Assembly: GCA_015039365.1 (NCBI GenBank)
Contig: WION01000133.1
Span: 62,001 to 126,000, forward strand
Source: Amanita rubescens
Taxonomy: Eukaryota > Basidiomycota > Agaricomycetes > Agaricales > Amanitaceae
Direction: 5' to 3'
DNA: 64,000 nucleotides
Below the pieces are notes generated by a model. That model saw only the letters and a list, made by a program, of their open reading frames with translations. It ran no database searches and was not told where the DNA came from. The number at the start of each line of letters is the position of its first letter. Position 1 is the first letter of the stretch. Positions 43,996 to 55,083 of this stretch are shown here, one piece after another. The position numbers and the translations under genes are program-made.

Positions 43996-46900
43996 CTACC
44001 GCTTCTCTCGGACATAGAAATGTAGCGTGATATAGCTTCCCACCGTGAACACGACGAAAAAGATGCAAAGTAAGGATATATCTGGCCACCAAAACGCCTT
44101 GATCATGATGTTATTTAAAGTGCAAAAAGGATGATATACCAAAACTCACCTGTGCATGTAAGCCAAATGTAGACAAGATGGTAGCAGCTGGAACGTCAAG
44201 CTCTACACCATACTTTTCAAAAAAAAATCAGATGCAAGCACAATTTAAGCTCAACGAGAGGCTTTTACCTTGACTTCCTTGAGTTGCAAGTATCTTAGCT
44301 CATTCACAGCGAGCGCTTCAAAAGCAGCATGGAAGAAAGAAACCGTATGCAACCACTGCAGAGGTTTGATCACCGTATCCCGATTGATCAACAGACCAGT
44401 GAACAACAAGCTATAAAATCCATCAGCCCCATTTTGTTGAAGAATCCCCAAAGCCAACTCACTTGTAAAGCATAATCAAAGTTCCAGTTAAACTCGCAAG
44501 ACTCGAACTCTCAAACGCGATCGACAGCCACAGAACAACCGCCGCCGTCGTGAGGTTGAATAGCACTAGCGTTAACATGAACTTCCAGAACCCGGCAACC
44601 GTGGGCACGAGTCCGACAAGACCGTACACGATTCCACCAAACAGGAGCGGTGGAACGAGTCGTAGGGGCAGTATGTCGAAGAGGACCTAAGATGGTGGGT
44701 AGGATATGAGTTACTTTCGTAGGGGAAAACGAACGTACCTTGGAGGAGAAATAGGTAAACGACGAATAGTAGCCGTTCGCCCTATCAGATTCGTTAGCCC
44801 TCGTCCTTAACTTTTGCCATAAACGTACCGCTCGCGCATAAACAAGATACGTTCATTAGCAAACAGGCCGAGGCTCGAAAGGCAAGAAAAACCGAACAAA
44901 GCCAGAGTAAAGAAGAATAAGCCTATCATGGCGTTTTTTTTAGCACTTTGGATTGACCTAAACACTAAAATCTTACCCAATCTGTTCTGGAATCCAGCAA
45001 TGTCATTCCTGATCACGAATCATCAGGTTATATATGCAGGTAAAAAAAGAAACTCACGTTACATGGCGGAAAAACAAGCCACACATAACTGGATAAAACG
45101 TTGGACTCATATCAGCGCAAGTCACTACCAAACTCACCCGCAAGAGCGATAGACGCCACGTAATGAGCCGTCAAAAGCGCCGGATCGCGATACAAGTTCT
45201 TGAACGCTCGTCCGCTCAAAATCCTAAACTGCGTTCCCCAAGTAGCCCTCTTGCGACCTCGCAACAACGTCGTTTCCTCCGCCACATCAGGTAGTTGTTG
45301 CCGAGGATCAAGCCCTGCACCTTCCGTCTGCCTGTTAAGATTACCCCTCCCGAAAGCCTCGCCTTCCTCGCGTATACCCGCCGCAATATCACTCTTTGCA
45401 TAAGCGTCTATCAGTTCTACCAGTTTGGGAGGGACGGGTGTAGGGTCTGCCCTAGTCGACGTGGATGGCGTTACTGCTTCCAGTAGCTGGGACGTCCTTC
45501 TCCTAAGAGAGCCAACGACGCTTCGAGTTCGAAGCTCCGTTTCCTCGGCATTGCTGGAAGTGGAGGTACGTGACTTGATGGACGGAATCCGAGCCGAACG
45601 GGCCGCAAGTCCCCGTTCCTCATCTCCCAAATTCGTCGCGTCCTCCGAAGGAGAAACGCTAAAATCAGCACTAGTATCGTTCGCGCTCGAATCCATGGTG
45701 GCGTTCATAGCCAAGTCAACTACAGAACTCACTCAGCACGTTGTTAAAGGTCGAGCATAGTATGAACACGTACTCAAGAAATCGGCGATATTGAAACCAG
45801 GCGGGCATGGGTGACCGATAGAATGGAAATACCCTTGACACTTTGAGAACTCGCCCGAATACACGGGTTTTCCCGAAGCCAAGACAAGCAAATGGTCAAA
45901 CAATGCAACAATGTTGCTCCGAGGTTGATGGATTGTGAAGACGACGGTCCGGTTGTAGTTGCGCGCAAGGGATACAAGACTGTCAACGACGTTGTGCGCG
46001 TTGAAGGCGTCCAAACCTTGGGAAAACGCGTGAGCTCGGCGTATTAGGGATCACGAAAACAACTCACCGCTCGTTGGCTCGTCCAGGAATAGAATGGAGG
46101 GACTCGTGACAAGCTCGCAGGCAATAGACACCCTCCGCTTCTCTCCTCCGGATATCGAACGATGACCTGCAACCACGATAAGTGTCTCGTTGAAGCATCC
46201 AGGTAGGACAGATTCTCACCGGTATCTCCAATCCTGGAATCCTTGATACCCAATATACCCAACTCATTCAACGTCTCCAACGTCCTAAATTGTTTCGCTT
46301 CAATGCTCATATCCCTCGGCAACCTCAGCAGAGCACTGTACAACACAGTCTCATAGACAGTAAGAGTGCTCATCAGGGTATCTTCCTGGTCAACAAAGCC
46401 CGCAACCGCCTTGAACTCGTGATCCGGAACCTCACGACCGTTCACGAGTATCGTCCCGCTCACGGTGCCCCGCTTGCTCTTCCTAGCCAGTATGTCGAGT
46501 AACGTTGACTTTCCGGCTCCAGAAGCACCCATGATGGCCATAACCTGTCCAGGTTTAACGGAACCAGAGACATCGCTGAGGATCGTTCGTGAACCGAGGC
46601 TGTACGTAACGCCGGAAAAGTGGAGCGAGGCAGGAACGTGATCCGTCATGAGCTTGGCAGCTTCATTCTCGGGTAACCGGATTTGGCCAAAGTCGCCACC
46701 TTTCCTCGCACGACCGGCGTACCACAATACTGTTTCGCACTTAATAATGGTGTTTGGGACAAGCGCGAAATTACTCACGCAAGAAGGTAAGAACGACGAA
46801 CAAACCCGCGCTGGCGGTGCTGAGAGCAACCCATTTGGTATTGTCGGGTTTCTTGGGTCGCTATAGAGGACGATTTAGGATAGTATGGCGGGGACAAAAC

Positions 46901-48176
46901 TGACATGCGTACCACGTAACCAGGTACTTGGGAATAATGCAGACATTCACCACCTTCGCATTGAAGAGTGATATACGAGTCTCCGAAAATGCTGTTGATC
47001 AGCTCGTTCATGGCCGGTTCTTCAAACCGACATCCTTGGCCAGTTTTACAGCTGAAGGTTCCGGGTCCCCTGATCTTCTCTCGCAAAAACTCTCCAATGT
47101 CTAGATGAATGATGAGATGATAGGCGTCATCGACGCGTCAAGAACACCGCTCACCTACACTTCCATCCTCTCCACAGATAAAGCGACCAGGCACGCAACT
47201 ACATTTCATTTTCTTGCAATTGTAAGACGTCGAGTTGAACTCGTATCCAACCTTCGCCTTGGAATCGCATTGATCTAGCGCGCAGTAAAAAGATTCCACT
47301 TCGGCGGTCCAAAACTGGAATGCGCAGGTATGGTTGTTGGTGTCACAACTGAATGTGACCTGAGGGGGTCTACCGGGAAGCATATCTAGGATTTTGCGAT
47401 CTGGCGCGCGTGTGAGCTAATAATTTTCGATGCGAGTCTTGACGCAACTCACTTGTGACATTGCACATTTGGTGGTTATTGAACACGGTCTCGCCGCCTT
47501 TGTAACAAGTCATGTTGGCAGTGCCGTCTTGGTTAGTTGATGGTATACCGCCCGAGAGAGGGAAACCTCTGCACGCGTTGTCGTTCTGGCAGACTTGTCG
47601 TGTATGAGTCCACATGTCACTCAATCTTGAACAGTAGACGCACCGTTACAGTTGATACCACCCCATCCTTGTTCACATTGACACGACTTTCCATCTTCTC
47701 GTAGTCGCCGGTGTTTTCCTTCGGCCAATGAGTCACACTCTGTAGGACGTGAAGGGTCAGAACCAGACGTCTAAAGCTCAGTGTAAACGTACGAGGAGTG
47801 AGACAATCAATTCCTCCCCAACCAGCAGGACACTTGCATTGACCATTGTACGGATCACACTCGCCATATTGTCCGCAATTAAAGGCCGGGAGCAAGCAGT
47901 TGAAACACGGTGGGCATTTCGCTGTTGTGACCCGTAAGTAAGACATGGATCAACAGTGCCTGTGGGCGTACTTACTTCGCGGAATGAGAGACGAGAAGTC
48001 CTAAGCGAACTACAAGTCAGAATGGGTGATAGGAAGGTGGTAAAATTGTGACACACATTCAAGGAAACTTGTTGAGAAGAGTTTGATTGTATCCTGTCCC
48101 ATGAGGAGTTCCCGGCATTGGCAGCGACGACGAGGAGAAGAAGGAGTGAGATACGTTGCCGGGAGATGATGCCCAT
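43996..48176 (-). CDS. ADP1: ABCG half-transporter of the fungal ADP1 type
   Basis: More than fifteen exons from ATG 48176 to TAG 43996. The N-terminus has a signal peptide ('[15 protein letters not shown]'), then a cysteine-rich EGF-like lumenal region ('[18 protein letters not shown]'-like, '[12 protein letters not shown]'), a helix, and a nucleotide-binding domain: Walker A 'GASGAGKS', signature 'ISGGEKRR', Walker B '[11 protein letters not shown]', switch His in '[11 protein letters not shown]'. A Ser/Thr-rich linker precedes a membrane domain with about six helices ('[20 protein letters not shown]', '[16 protein letters not shown]', '[16 protein letters not shown]'). This one-NBD, one-TMD order with a long lumenal head is that of yeast Adp1, a relative of the ABCG2/White group. 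It should dimerise; the substrate is unknown. It is transcribed away from the gene at 48.4 kb. Confidence 0.9.
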
Positions 48177-48407
48177 CGCGGGCGTACTTAAAGGCGTGTT
48201 ACCCGAAATGGGTTTACTACGAGACAAACATGCACATACAAAGTCGGATCGGACACACCGGTCATGCACAGCCTCCGCTATCAGTCTCACTATCGATATG
48301 CCACCTGCATTATCCTTGTCTGTGGACTCTGCAGAAGTTCTACTTAAGAATCTGAGAACTGACAGTACGTCACAACTGCCGCGCATGACTACACTTCATT
48401 ATATAAT

Positions 48408-50388
48408 GTGAATCCGACAGCCCCTCTCGGACCATTCGACGGACGGGTTGCCGCTATTCATCCCCGGCATCCCGACTTCTATATCACCACACCAAACCAA
48501 AACAATATATTCGCACCTCCCGGTCCTTGCAATGTATACGCAAGGATCGATGGCCGCTATGGTCCTGATGATCACACCCAGTGGCCTCAACCCTTTTCTT
48601 ACTCGGCGCCCTACCTCTGCTGCATTCCCAGACGTAAAAGACAAGCCCCAGATGATTCAATCATGTGGTTGAATCCCACCCGCGAAGATTTTGACCCAAT
48701 GGTACTCAGTGGGTGGAATATCGGGATTGGGTTCTTGCCAGATCATGAATTACAATCGATGGAACAATGCTGCGAACGGCTGAACCAACGGGTCGAACAG
48801 TATCTAGCAAAAATCGATTCCAGTATTCACCATCCCTTAATCCATTCACTTTCTGTAAAACTTCGCCGCTCCTTGAGCCGCTTGAGGGCAGTTGCATTGA
48901 CGCTGAAAGAAGTTCTATTCGAATGCCGACAAGTTCAGCGTCAGTGGATGGAACTCCGGGCTTTAATGGACTATATAGAAATCTATGAACCCCACATGGA
49001 AGGCCATGTCCCTCCTGCGAAGACGACAGCCAATGTCATTGGTTGCTTTGTCCATGAGGCTCATATGGCAGAGAAGTTGTTTTCTGCAGGCATCCCATAT
49101 TGGCTCATACGACCCCTGTCCACCTTCTCTCACGAGAATATCCTGAGTATTACAAGCATTGTTCAACCCGAATACAGTTTGGAATTAGATGATTACCCCG
49201 GCGTGCCTTTCCCGCGTATCTACTTGGGCGATTCAAATTACAACAGGTTCCGTGCCATTTCCGAACATGGCCTGAAATCGCTTTGCTATACAGATCTTTT
49301 CAGCGACGGAAATCCCAAAGGTATCAAGCCCCACGAATTTTCTCAGAACGGCCGGACTGCTGGACCATCAAGGGATAATCGGAAAACCACCGCAAGGTCT
49401 CAACCCTGTAAGTTACCCTCATCAGCACATCGTGTGTATTCTCATCTCGGCAGATCCTCGGCGTTCTGCAAAACCAGGTCAACCGGTATCCCGCAACAAG
49501 TTTGATTCAATTGACAGCCCATATATGTCGCTTCCACTTGAATCATGGCAAAAAGCACTCAGAGCTGTAGATAACAGTCCAGAGATGCTCTTTTCGTCAA
49601 CGAAGCTGGCGGAAAACGACGGGAAGTATGCATTCCCCGAACCTGGCCTCTTCTGTTCCGGCGACAACGCCCACCGACGCAACCGATATCTTACTATTTG
49701 GACCCTCATACGTGATATATGTATCTACCGCCTGACATCAAATGCCTCTAGGGTTCAGTTACTCTCGGGCCAGGACTGGCGTATGTTACTCGGTGCGCGC
49801 CCAATTAATCCAGAGACCAAGGCGGGAGCTTCTCGGGACTCTCTCGCACGCTTGTTGTCACCAGAGGCGACTGAAATGGGTGTCAACCTATCTAATCTTC
49901 ACAAGGTTGCCGATATGGAATTCACAGTACGCGAGGCACAGGAAAACATGTGGGGCATTTCCGAGTTATCATTCCGGTTCGAACTCCTCATGCTGGACCG
50001 CCGTGCCCTCGATCGACGTCTGTTTGACAATCGACGTCAGGAGCTAAACTCTCTAGTACGAGAGGAACTCGTATTGTCCTGTTTTTACTTCCGTCCCGAC
50101 CAACCTCGCCACCTTGCGTCGGTTTCAGTTCAAAACGCTCGTCGGGGTCTGGCATCGCCTGACGTGCGGGATCGCTTACCGTACCTCAACGGGCTGCGCC
50201 GGGTGATGTTTGAATGGGCCAACTATCATGAACATCATCTGGCACGATTGCCAACACCCACAGTGGACACTCCCGAGATTGAACTGTTGCAATATGAATA
50301 TGCCCTCGCCAGATATTATACACAAACGTACTTCCACCACTTTGGACGGGCCGCTGTTATTCCAACCACGTTATCGGACATTTTGTAA
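48408..50388 (+). CDS. Large protein of unknown function (multicopy mushroom family)
   Basis: Two exons (to 49407 and 49454-50388) join in phase 1 ('SQPY|PRRSAK') and give about 640 residues. The start is unsolved: the frame is open from 48363 but the first codon given here is GTG and the first in-frame ATG is 48663, after a region that already looks coding ('DFYITTPNQNNIFAPPGP', 'CCIPRRKRQAPDDSIMWLNP'). Conserved-looking blocks are 'DFDPMVLSGWNIGIGFLPD', 'MGCFVHE'-like 'NVIGCFVHEAHMAEKLFSAG', 'GIPYWLIRP' and, near the end, 'RRALDRRLFD'. No enzyme or binding motif is recognised. It resembles long unannotated proteins that are expanded in Ceratobasidium-like fungi. It shares the 230-base divergent promoter with the ABC transporter. 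Confidence 0.7.
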
Positions 50389-50984
50389 TTGCTAAGTTGT
50401 ATTGGCAGGGTGTAATGTAAGTGTAATGATATGAATGTACTACTAGGTGTTGTTTTTTCGATAATATCACATACTGTTCGACGAGGCGTCGGCTATGTGG
50501 GCATTTCAAATCGTCTCGTCCTAGTATGCTGTGACAACTATGCAGGAGAAAGTGGAGGGTCAAGTACATCGCTCGCTCAGTCAATTTGGTATGTTTTCGT
50601 TCCTCACTACCAAGTATTTAACGTCTGACTGTGTAAAATAATACTGTATAGCTATTCAATGCGCTAATCTCGCTGACAACCCCTCTGTCAGGCCTCTCAA
50701 ATTACTTAAGTTGGGGCGACCCGCATCATGAATCGGTCAACCGTTGAAGCATCCGAAAGGTTGGAGACGAATGACGTTTCTGGAATCCAGCTCTGCGACC
50801 ACACGAAACGATGTGAGCCTCGAGCGTCCAAATCCTCAGTGGCACAAGTATCTGCGAATCAGCTTCTGAATCCATCTCCCACGAAATGTCGCCGTCAGAG
50901 GAACGACGTTAATCCCAGAATCGTATAGAGGACAAGAATAACCTAGGACATAGGCAACTATAGACTGACGATGCACGATGTAGT
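50389..50984. other. Intergenic between convergent genes
   Basis: 3' ends of the unknown gene and the DUF4246 gene. The open frames present have no protein character. Confidence 0.5.
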
Positions 50985-53038
50985 TCAATGTTCGCACAAC
51001 GAAAACGAACATTCTTCAAAAAATTTGTTGTAATCAACAGTGAACTTGCTTCGTTCGCCCATCAACTTCAATCGGAATTCTTCAGCCTTGTCCATAGTCA
51101 TCGGGAAATCGACTTGTTTAAATATTTCGTCTTTCAATTCAAAAGGAAGTTTATCTAGGCCAGTCTTCCCGATAGACTCTGACCACCAGTCGGCTCGTTG
51201 ACATGGGACGTTGGCCGTCGAGATCACCTTATCGTGAGGATCGACGAGGAACAAAGCGAGTATTTTCCTGTGTCCGGGCTTGGCCGGGTCTAGAAGCTTA
51301 AATGGCTGGACTTGATGTTGCAAAATGTTGGGAAAGGTAAGCAGCCTTCCTTGTCTTGTTTCGACAGAACCAACATCTTGGATTGGCGAACCGTCCGTGT
51401 TGCAGCCAAATACGTCAGGAAGCCACCGGTGGTACTCCTGCGGATAATCTATTGTCATACGACCGGCGTCATCCGTATGTACAAACTGACGGAATGCCAG
51501 GTGGCTAGGCGTGATGTTCTCATTATCATAATAATATAATGCGGTTGCGCAGATGTGCTCATTCTGTTGGTCATTATGATCAATTATTATATTGTGCAAA
51601 GCATTGTCGCTCACCAATTGTCCCTCGACATGCCATGTTCCACCGTCGTACTCCGGCTTCTCCGGTGTCAGATGAATATTAGCTAGCTTGACTATGATCT
51701 GTAATCCCTCCTTTCCAAAGTATTTCTTCAGATCCACCATTCCTTCCCCCAATTCCGTCGAGTACGTCGATGCGGCCTCGACATTGTCGAAATGCGCTTG
51801 TATACATGCGAGAACTGGAAGTAGCTCGAAACGACCGGCATTTGGTTGCGTAGACGGCAAATCATCAAACTGGTCCATGAGATCATATACACCCTGTTTG
51901 TCCACGCCAGCAGGGAAGGCCGTGTTGTATTGCATACGGGTAATTTTACGATCTTCTGACTTTCCTTGAATCCAGGCCCCGAAATCGATATCACGTTTGT
52001 CTAGTCTACCTTGCTTTTTAAGCAAGATTTGTCGCGTGAGTGTGATATTCCATAGCGGAATTGAACAGTCAATAATCTGTTCTATAATAGAGTATAGATC
52101 CTTGTGGTATTGTGGACGGAGGTTGTTGATGTAGCTTGTGATCCTGTGCATTGATTGAAAATAAACAGGGCAATAATGAAACCGTTACTAGCCTTGCTCG
52201 ATCTCCTGATATATCGACGTTACACGGGAGCCATTGGAAGTCGTTGCTGTATCCAGTGATCGGAGTTTCAGGGTCGCGATAAGTGGAATGTATGTTCTTG
52301 CCCTTCGGATCGGGATACCAACTCTTTTCGTCTCTGAAGACATTGCACACTATACCTTCACCGCAGCGCTCGATACAGTCTTCCAAGTTCGTAATACTGT
52401 CGGTGAGGATGCGGCTAACTCCATACACAAGCGGAAACAGGGAAGGGTGGACGAGGTCAAGAACCTTTCCATCCGATCCCGGATGCCAGTCTTTCTGATT
52501 CGGAGGAACGTCTTCTAATGGCTTGACAGACTTTATGAGCGCGTTCCTGAGTTCCTCGGATACAGCGCTATCTGACTTGACGACGTCCGCATCGTATGCG
52601 GTTACCATCCCGCTCTTCTCGAAAATTCCAGCTTTGACGCGTAATTCCTCGATGCACCAGTCAAACATCTCTGGCGTTATGTCTATCCCGTCTGTCGCAA
52701 GCGCTTCCTGCTTCCACTTGTTCGCAATGTCATCATCGAACACCTAAGAGTCCATTCGGTAACCATTGTATCTAGAATTCCAAACGACATATTAATTACC
52801 TTCTTGTGCCAGTTGGGCTTGTCCGTTAGCTGATTCATCAGCCGCATCATCGTTAATTCGCGGAGCGTCGTCAAAGGTAATCTGCAGTTTATAAGGTGAA
52901 ACTATCTCTGCATTTAGGAAGAACACACCTGCATGGCGTATCGGACATGCACAACGCAGAGCCGAACCGAAAATCTTCGGGAGTACTGTCATAATGAGAA
53001 ACATTGAAGCCTCGTAGTTCGATGTCTGAGTTTTTCAT
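50985..53038 (-). CDS. DUF4246 protein (probable 2-oxoglutarate/iron oxygenase-like)
   Basis: Four exons from ATG 53038 join in frame. Family blocks: 'LTTLRELTMMRLMNQLTDKP' then 'NWHKK|VFDDDIANKWKQEAL', 'FQWLPCNVDIS', 'IQIIDCSIPLWN'-like 'EQIIDCSIPLWN', 'GTWHVEGQLVSDNA', 'EHICATALYYYDNENIT', 'FRQFVHTDDAG' and 'QGRLLTFPNILQHQVQPFKL'. The order WHVEGQ...EHI.ATALYY...GR...FPN..QH.V is diagnostic for DUF4246. The His in 'WHVEGQ' and 'QHQV' with Glu between them suggest a jelly-roll metal site like 2-oxoglutarate oxygenases; that is inference. Length, about 640 residues, is typical. Cytosolic; substrate unknown. Confidence 0.88.
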
Positions 53039-53448
53039 TTTTGGCGAGCTCGATGAAAGTTGAAGTGAAACAATGAGGTGGCGTTGACACGTGCCCAGAG
53101 TATAGTGTGACAAACTGCGACTCCTGACTGGTGTGCTTAAGAGACCAGCTCTGAAAGAAACAAACGATTCAGGTAAACATTTCATACGGCAATTGTCAAA
53201 GGGACTATATCATCGGACAACTTCAGGACGTGAACTTTACAACGAATTCATCAGAGTCAGGCTAGTTGACAATGGCAGTGGAGAAGGGACTAGTCACTAG
53301 TCTCCCTGTAATCGCGTCACCACGTGAAGTGCCAAAACAGGTGTAAACTCAAACTCACAAGAACACATTCAAACTCCGCCATCCCTCCTCGCTACTACCG
53401 CACATCACATTTTGAAATTGTCGTATCACTTGGCGCAGTTTTTGACAT

Positions 53449-54249
53449 ATGGCAAACTTAATCCGCTCCGCGAAATCCGGGAGTGATTGGTCAACGAATG
53501 AATTGCTCGCATATAACATTATTGTTAAACCTCAAGACGTCATCAACTTCTTCGGTCACGAACTTGGCTCAATCGATCATCTCGATTCCAACCTCTTTTC
53601 CTCCGCTGATCCCACCATTGCCGTTGATTTCTCCCAGGAGACCTATCGCTTTCTTACCTACCTCCATCTGGCATCGCGTCCAAATGCTGGGCAGGAGAGT
53701 GCCATCAATGATTTGGCGAGAAGTGTTCTTGAGGTTACGGGTTTCGACCAGAGAGGCACAATCCTTCGCACGCGATACAATATTCCTTTTACCATTTGTG
53801 GGGATAGCCATCGAGCCGCCAGATCGGACGTGTGTCTTGTTCACCTCAACTCCATGATCCTTCTTGTTGTTCAGGATAAGTTCTCACCGAGTGACTCCGA
53901 GCCTCAAATCGTCGCAGAAGCGATTGCTACCTTTCAGCACAACAACCGGAAGCGCGCGGATTTTAATCTTCCCCAACTCGACATGATGACCATTCCGTGC
54001 ATTACAATGGTGGGAACACGGCCATGCTTTTACCAAATCCCAGTCACCCAGCAGCTCAGCGACTGTGTCGCTACTGGTCAATTCTCCTCTCAGCCAACAG
54101 TCGTTAGACGCTGTGCTCCGCCCGCCAGACGAAAGGCCTCTGAAGGCATGGAAGTCCCAGATTATCAGCGCATCGCCCTACAGTACTACGATGCATTCCG
54201 TGGTGTGGCGAAAGATTGCTGGGCTACGTTCCTTGATGGCTGCGACTAA
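53449..54249 (+). CDS. PD-(D/E)XK-like nuclease-fold protein
   Basis: Single exon, 266 residues, ATG 53449. The core reads 'RSDVCLVHLNSMILLVVQDK', which fits the beta-hairpin D...(10-15)...(Q/E)xK of PD-(D/E)XK enzymes; relatives in mushroom genomes show 'VQEDK' here. It is followed by the amphipathic helix 'EPQIVAEAIATFQHNNRKR' and a strand 'ITMVGTRPCFYQIPVT'. The acidic residue normally before the lysine is replaced or shifted (V-Q-D-K), so activity is uncertain. This family is multicopy and of unknown role in Agaricomycetes; a nuclease fold is my inference from motif spacing. There is no intron, signal peptide or membrane segment. Confidence 0.6.
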   Translation: MANLIRSAKSGSDWSTNELLAYNIIVKPQDVINFFGHELGSIDHLDSNLFSSADPTIAVDFSQETYRFLTYLHLASRPNAGQESAINDLARSVLEVTGFDQRGTILRTRYNIPFTICGDSHRAARSDVCLVHLNSMILLVVQDKFSPSDSEPQIVAEAIATFQHNNRKRADFNLPQLDMMTIPCITMVGTRPCFYQIPVTQQLSDCVATGQFSSQPTVVRRCAPPARRKASEGMEVPDYQRIALQYYDAFRGVAKDCWATFLDGCD

Positions 54250-55083
54250 GGTGTGTTTCTTAGTTACGAAGGAACTAAATCTGATTAAACAGCGATCCAG
54301 GTTGGCGAAGATGAATCAGCGGCGATGAAACCGGGTCAACTTTTCTATTATCTCGTTTGTTGTGTTGTTTTGAAGCGCAATGTACGAACACAGTCCTCGA
54401 ATGGAAATTTCAAATTGAGAGGGAGATGACGGGCCATGTTCCGAAAAAGGCTTGCTTTTCAATAACGACTGCCGTTCACCACCTAAGTAACGATGACGCG
54501 GAGACGAGCGTCTCCTGTCTGGTGATCCAAGCCGTGATCGATGATCCTTCTTGAGAGGCCGGGAAAATGCTGACATAGCCTTGAACGCCGCTCGCAATTC
54601 AAATAAATCATGCTCGAAGAATCTATCAAAATAACCCCTAAGCACCTCTTCCGGCTGATCGTCGTAAACTTGAGTTCACTTAAAATGGGATGTTCCCGGA
54701 CGCACCTGCTTCGCCGTCCCACCATTTCATCGCGAAATTGATCTTGTCCAGCACAAAGACGACCTATCGCTGCCTAGACAGTGAATGAGAACTCGAGAAC
54801 GAATTATAGAGGTATGTAAGATAGACAGTGGAAGAGGGGCGGGACAAAGCGTCCACATAGTGGCTGCAAAAAGAAGCACCTCAAAAGTTGCTGGAAATTT
54901 CCGCAATCAATTACACCATTGCCCAAATCAATCATCGCACGACTCCAAAAACGGCACAGGCAAATAACAACTGGTATATTCAGATCGTACGGTATCACAA
55001 TATACAGTCATGGCTCAAGTCTGATCTTGTAGTGTTACACTTAGATTGTCCGTAATTCAGTTTGTCCGTGGGTATCATCAATC
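54250..55083. other. Intergenic, no gene seen
   Basis: About 830 bases between the nuclease-like gene and the 3' end of the decarboxylase gene. Minus-strand frames at 54316-54725 are not protein-like. Confidence 0.45.
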
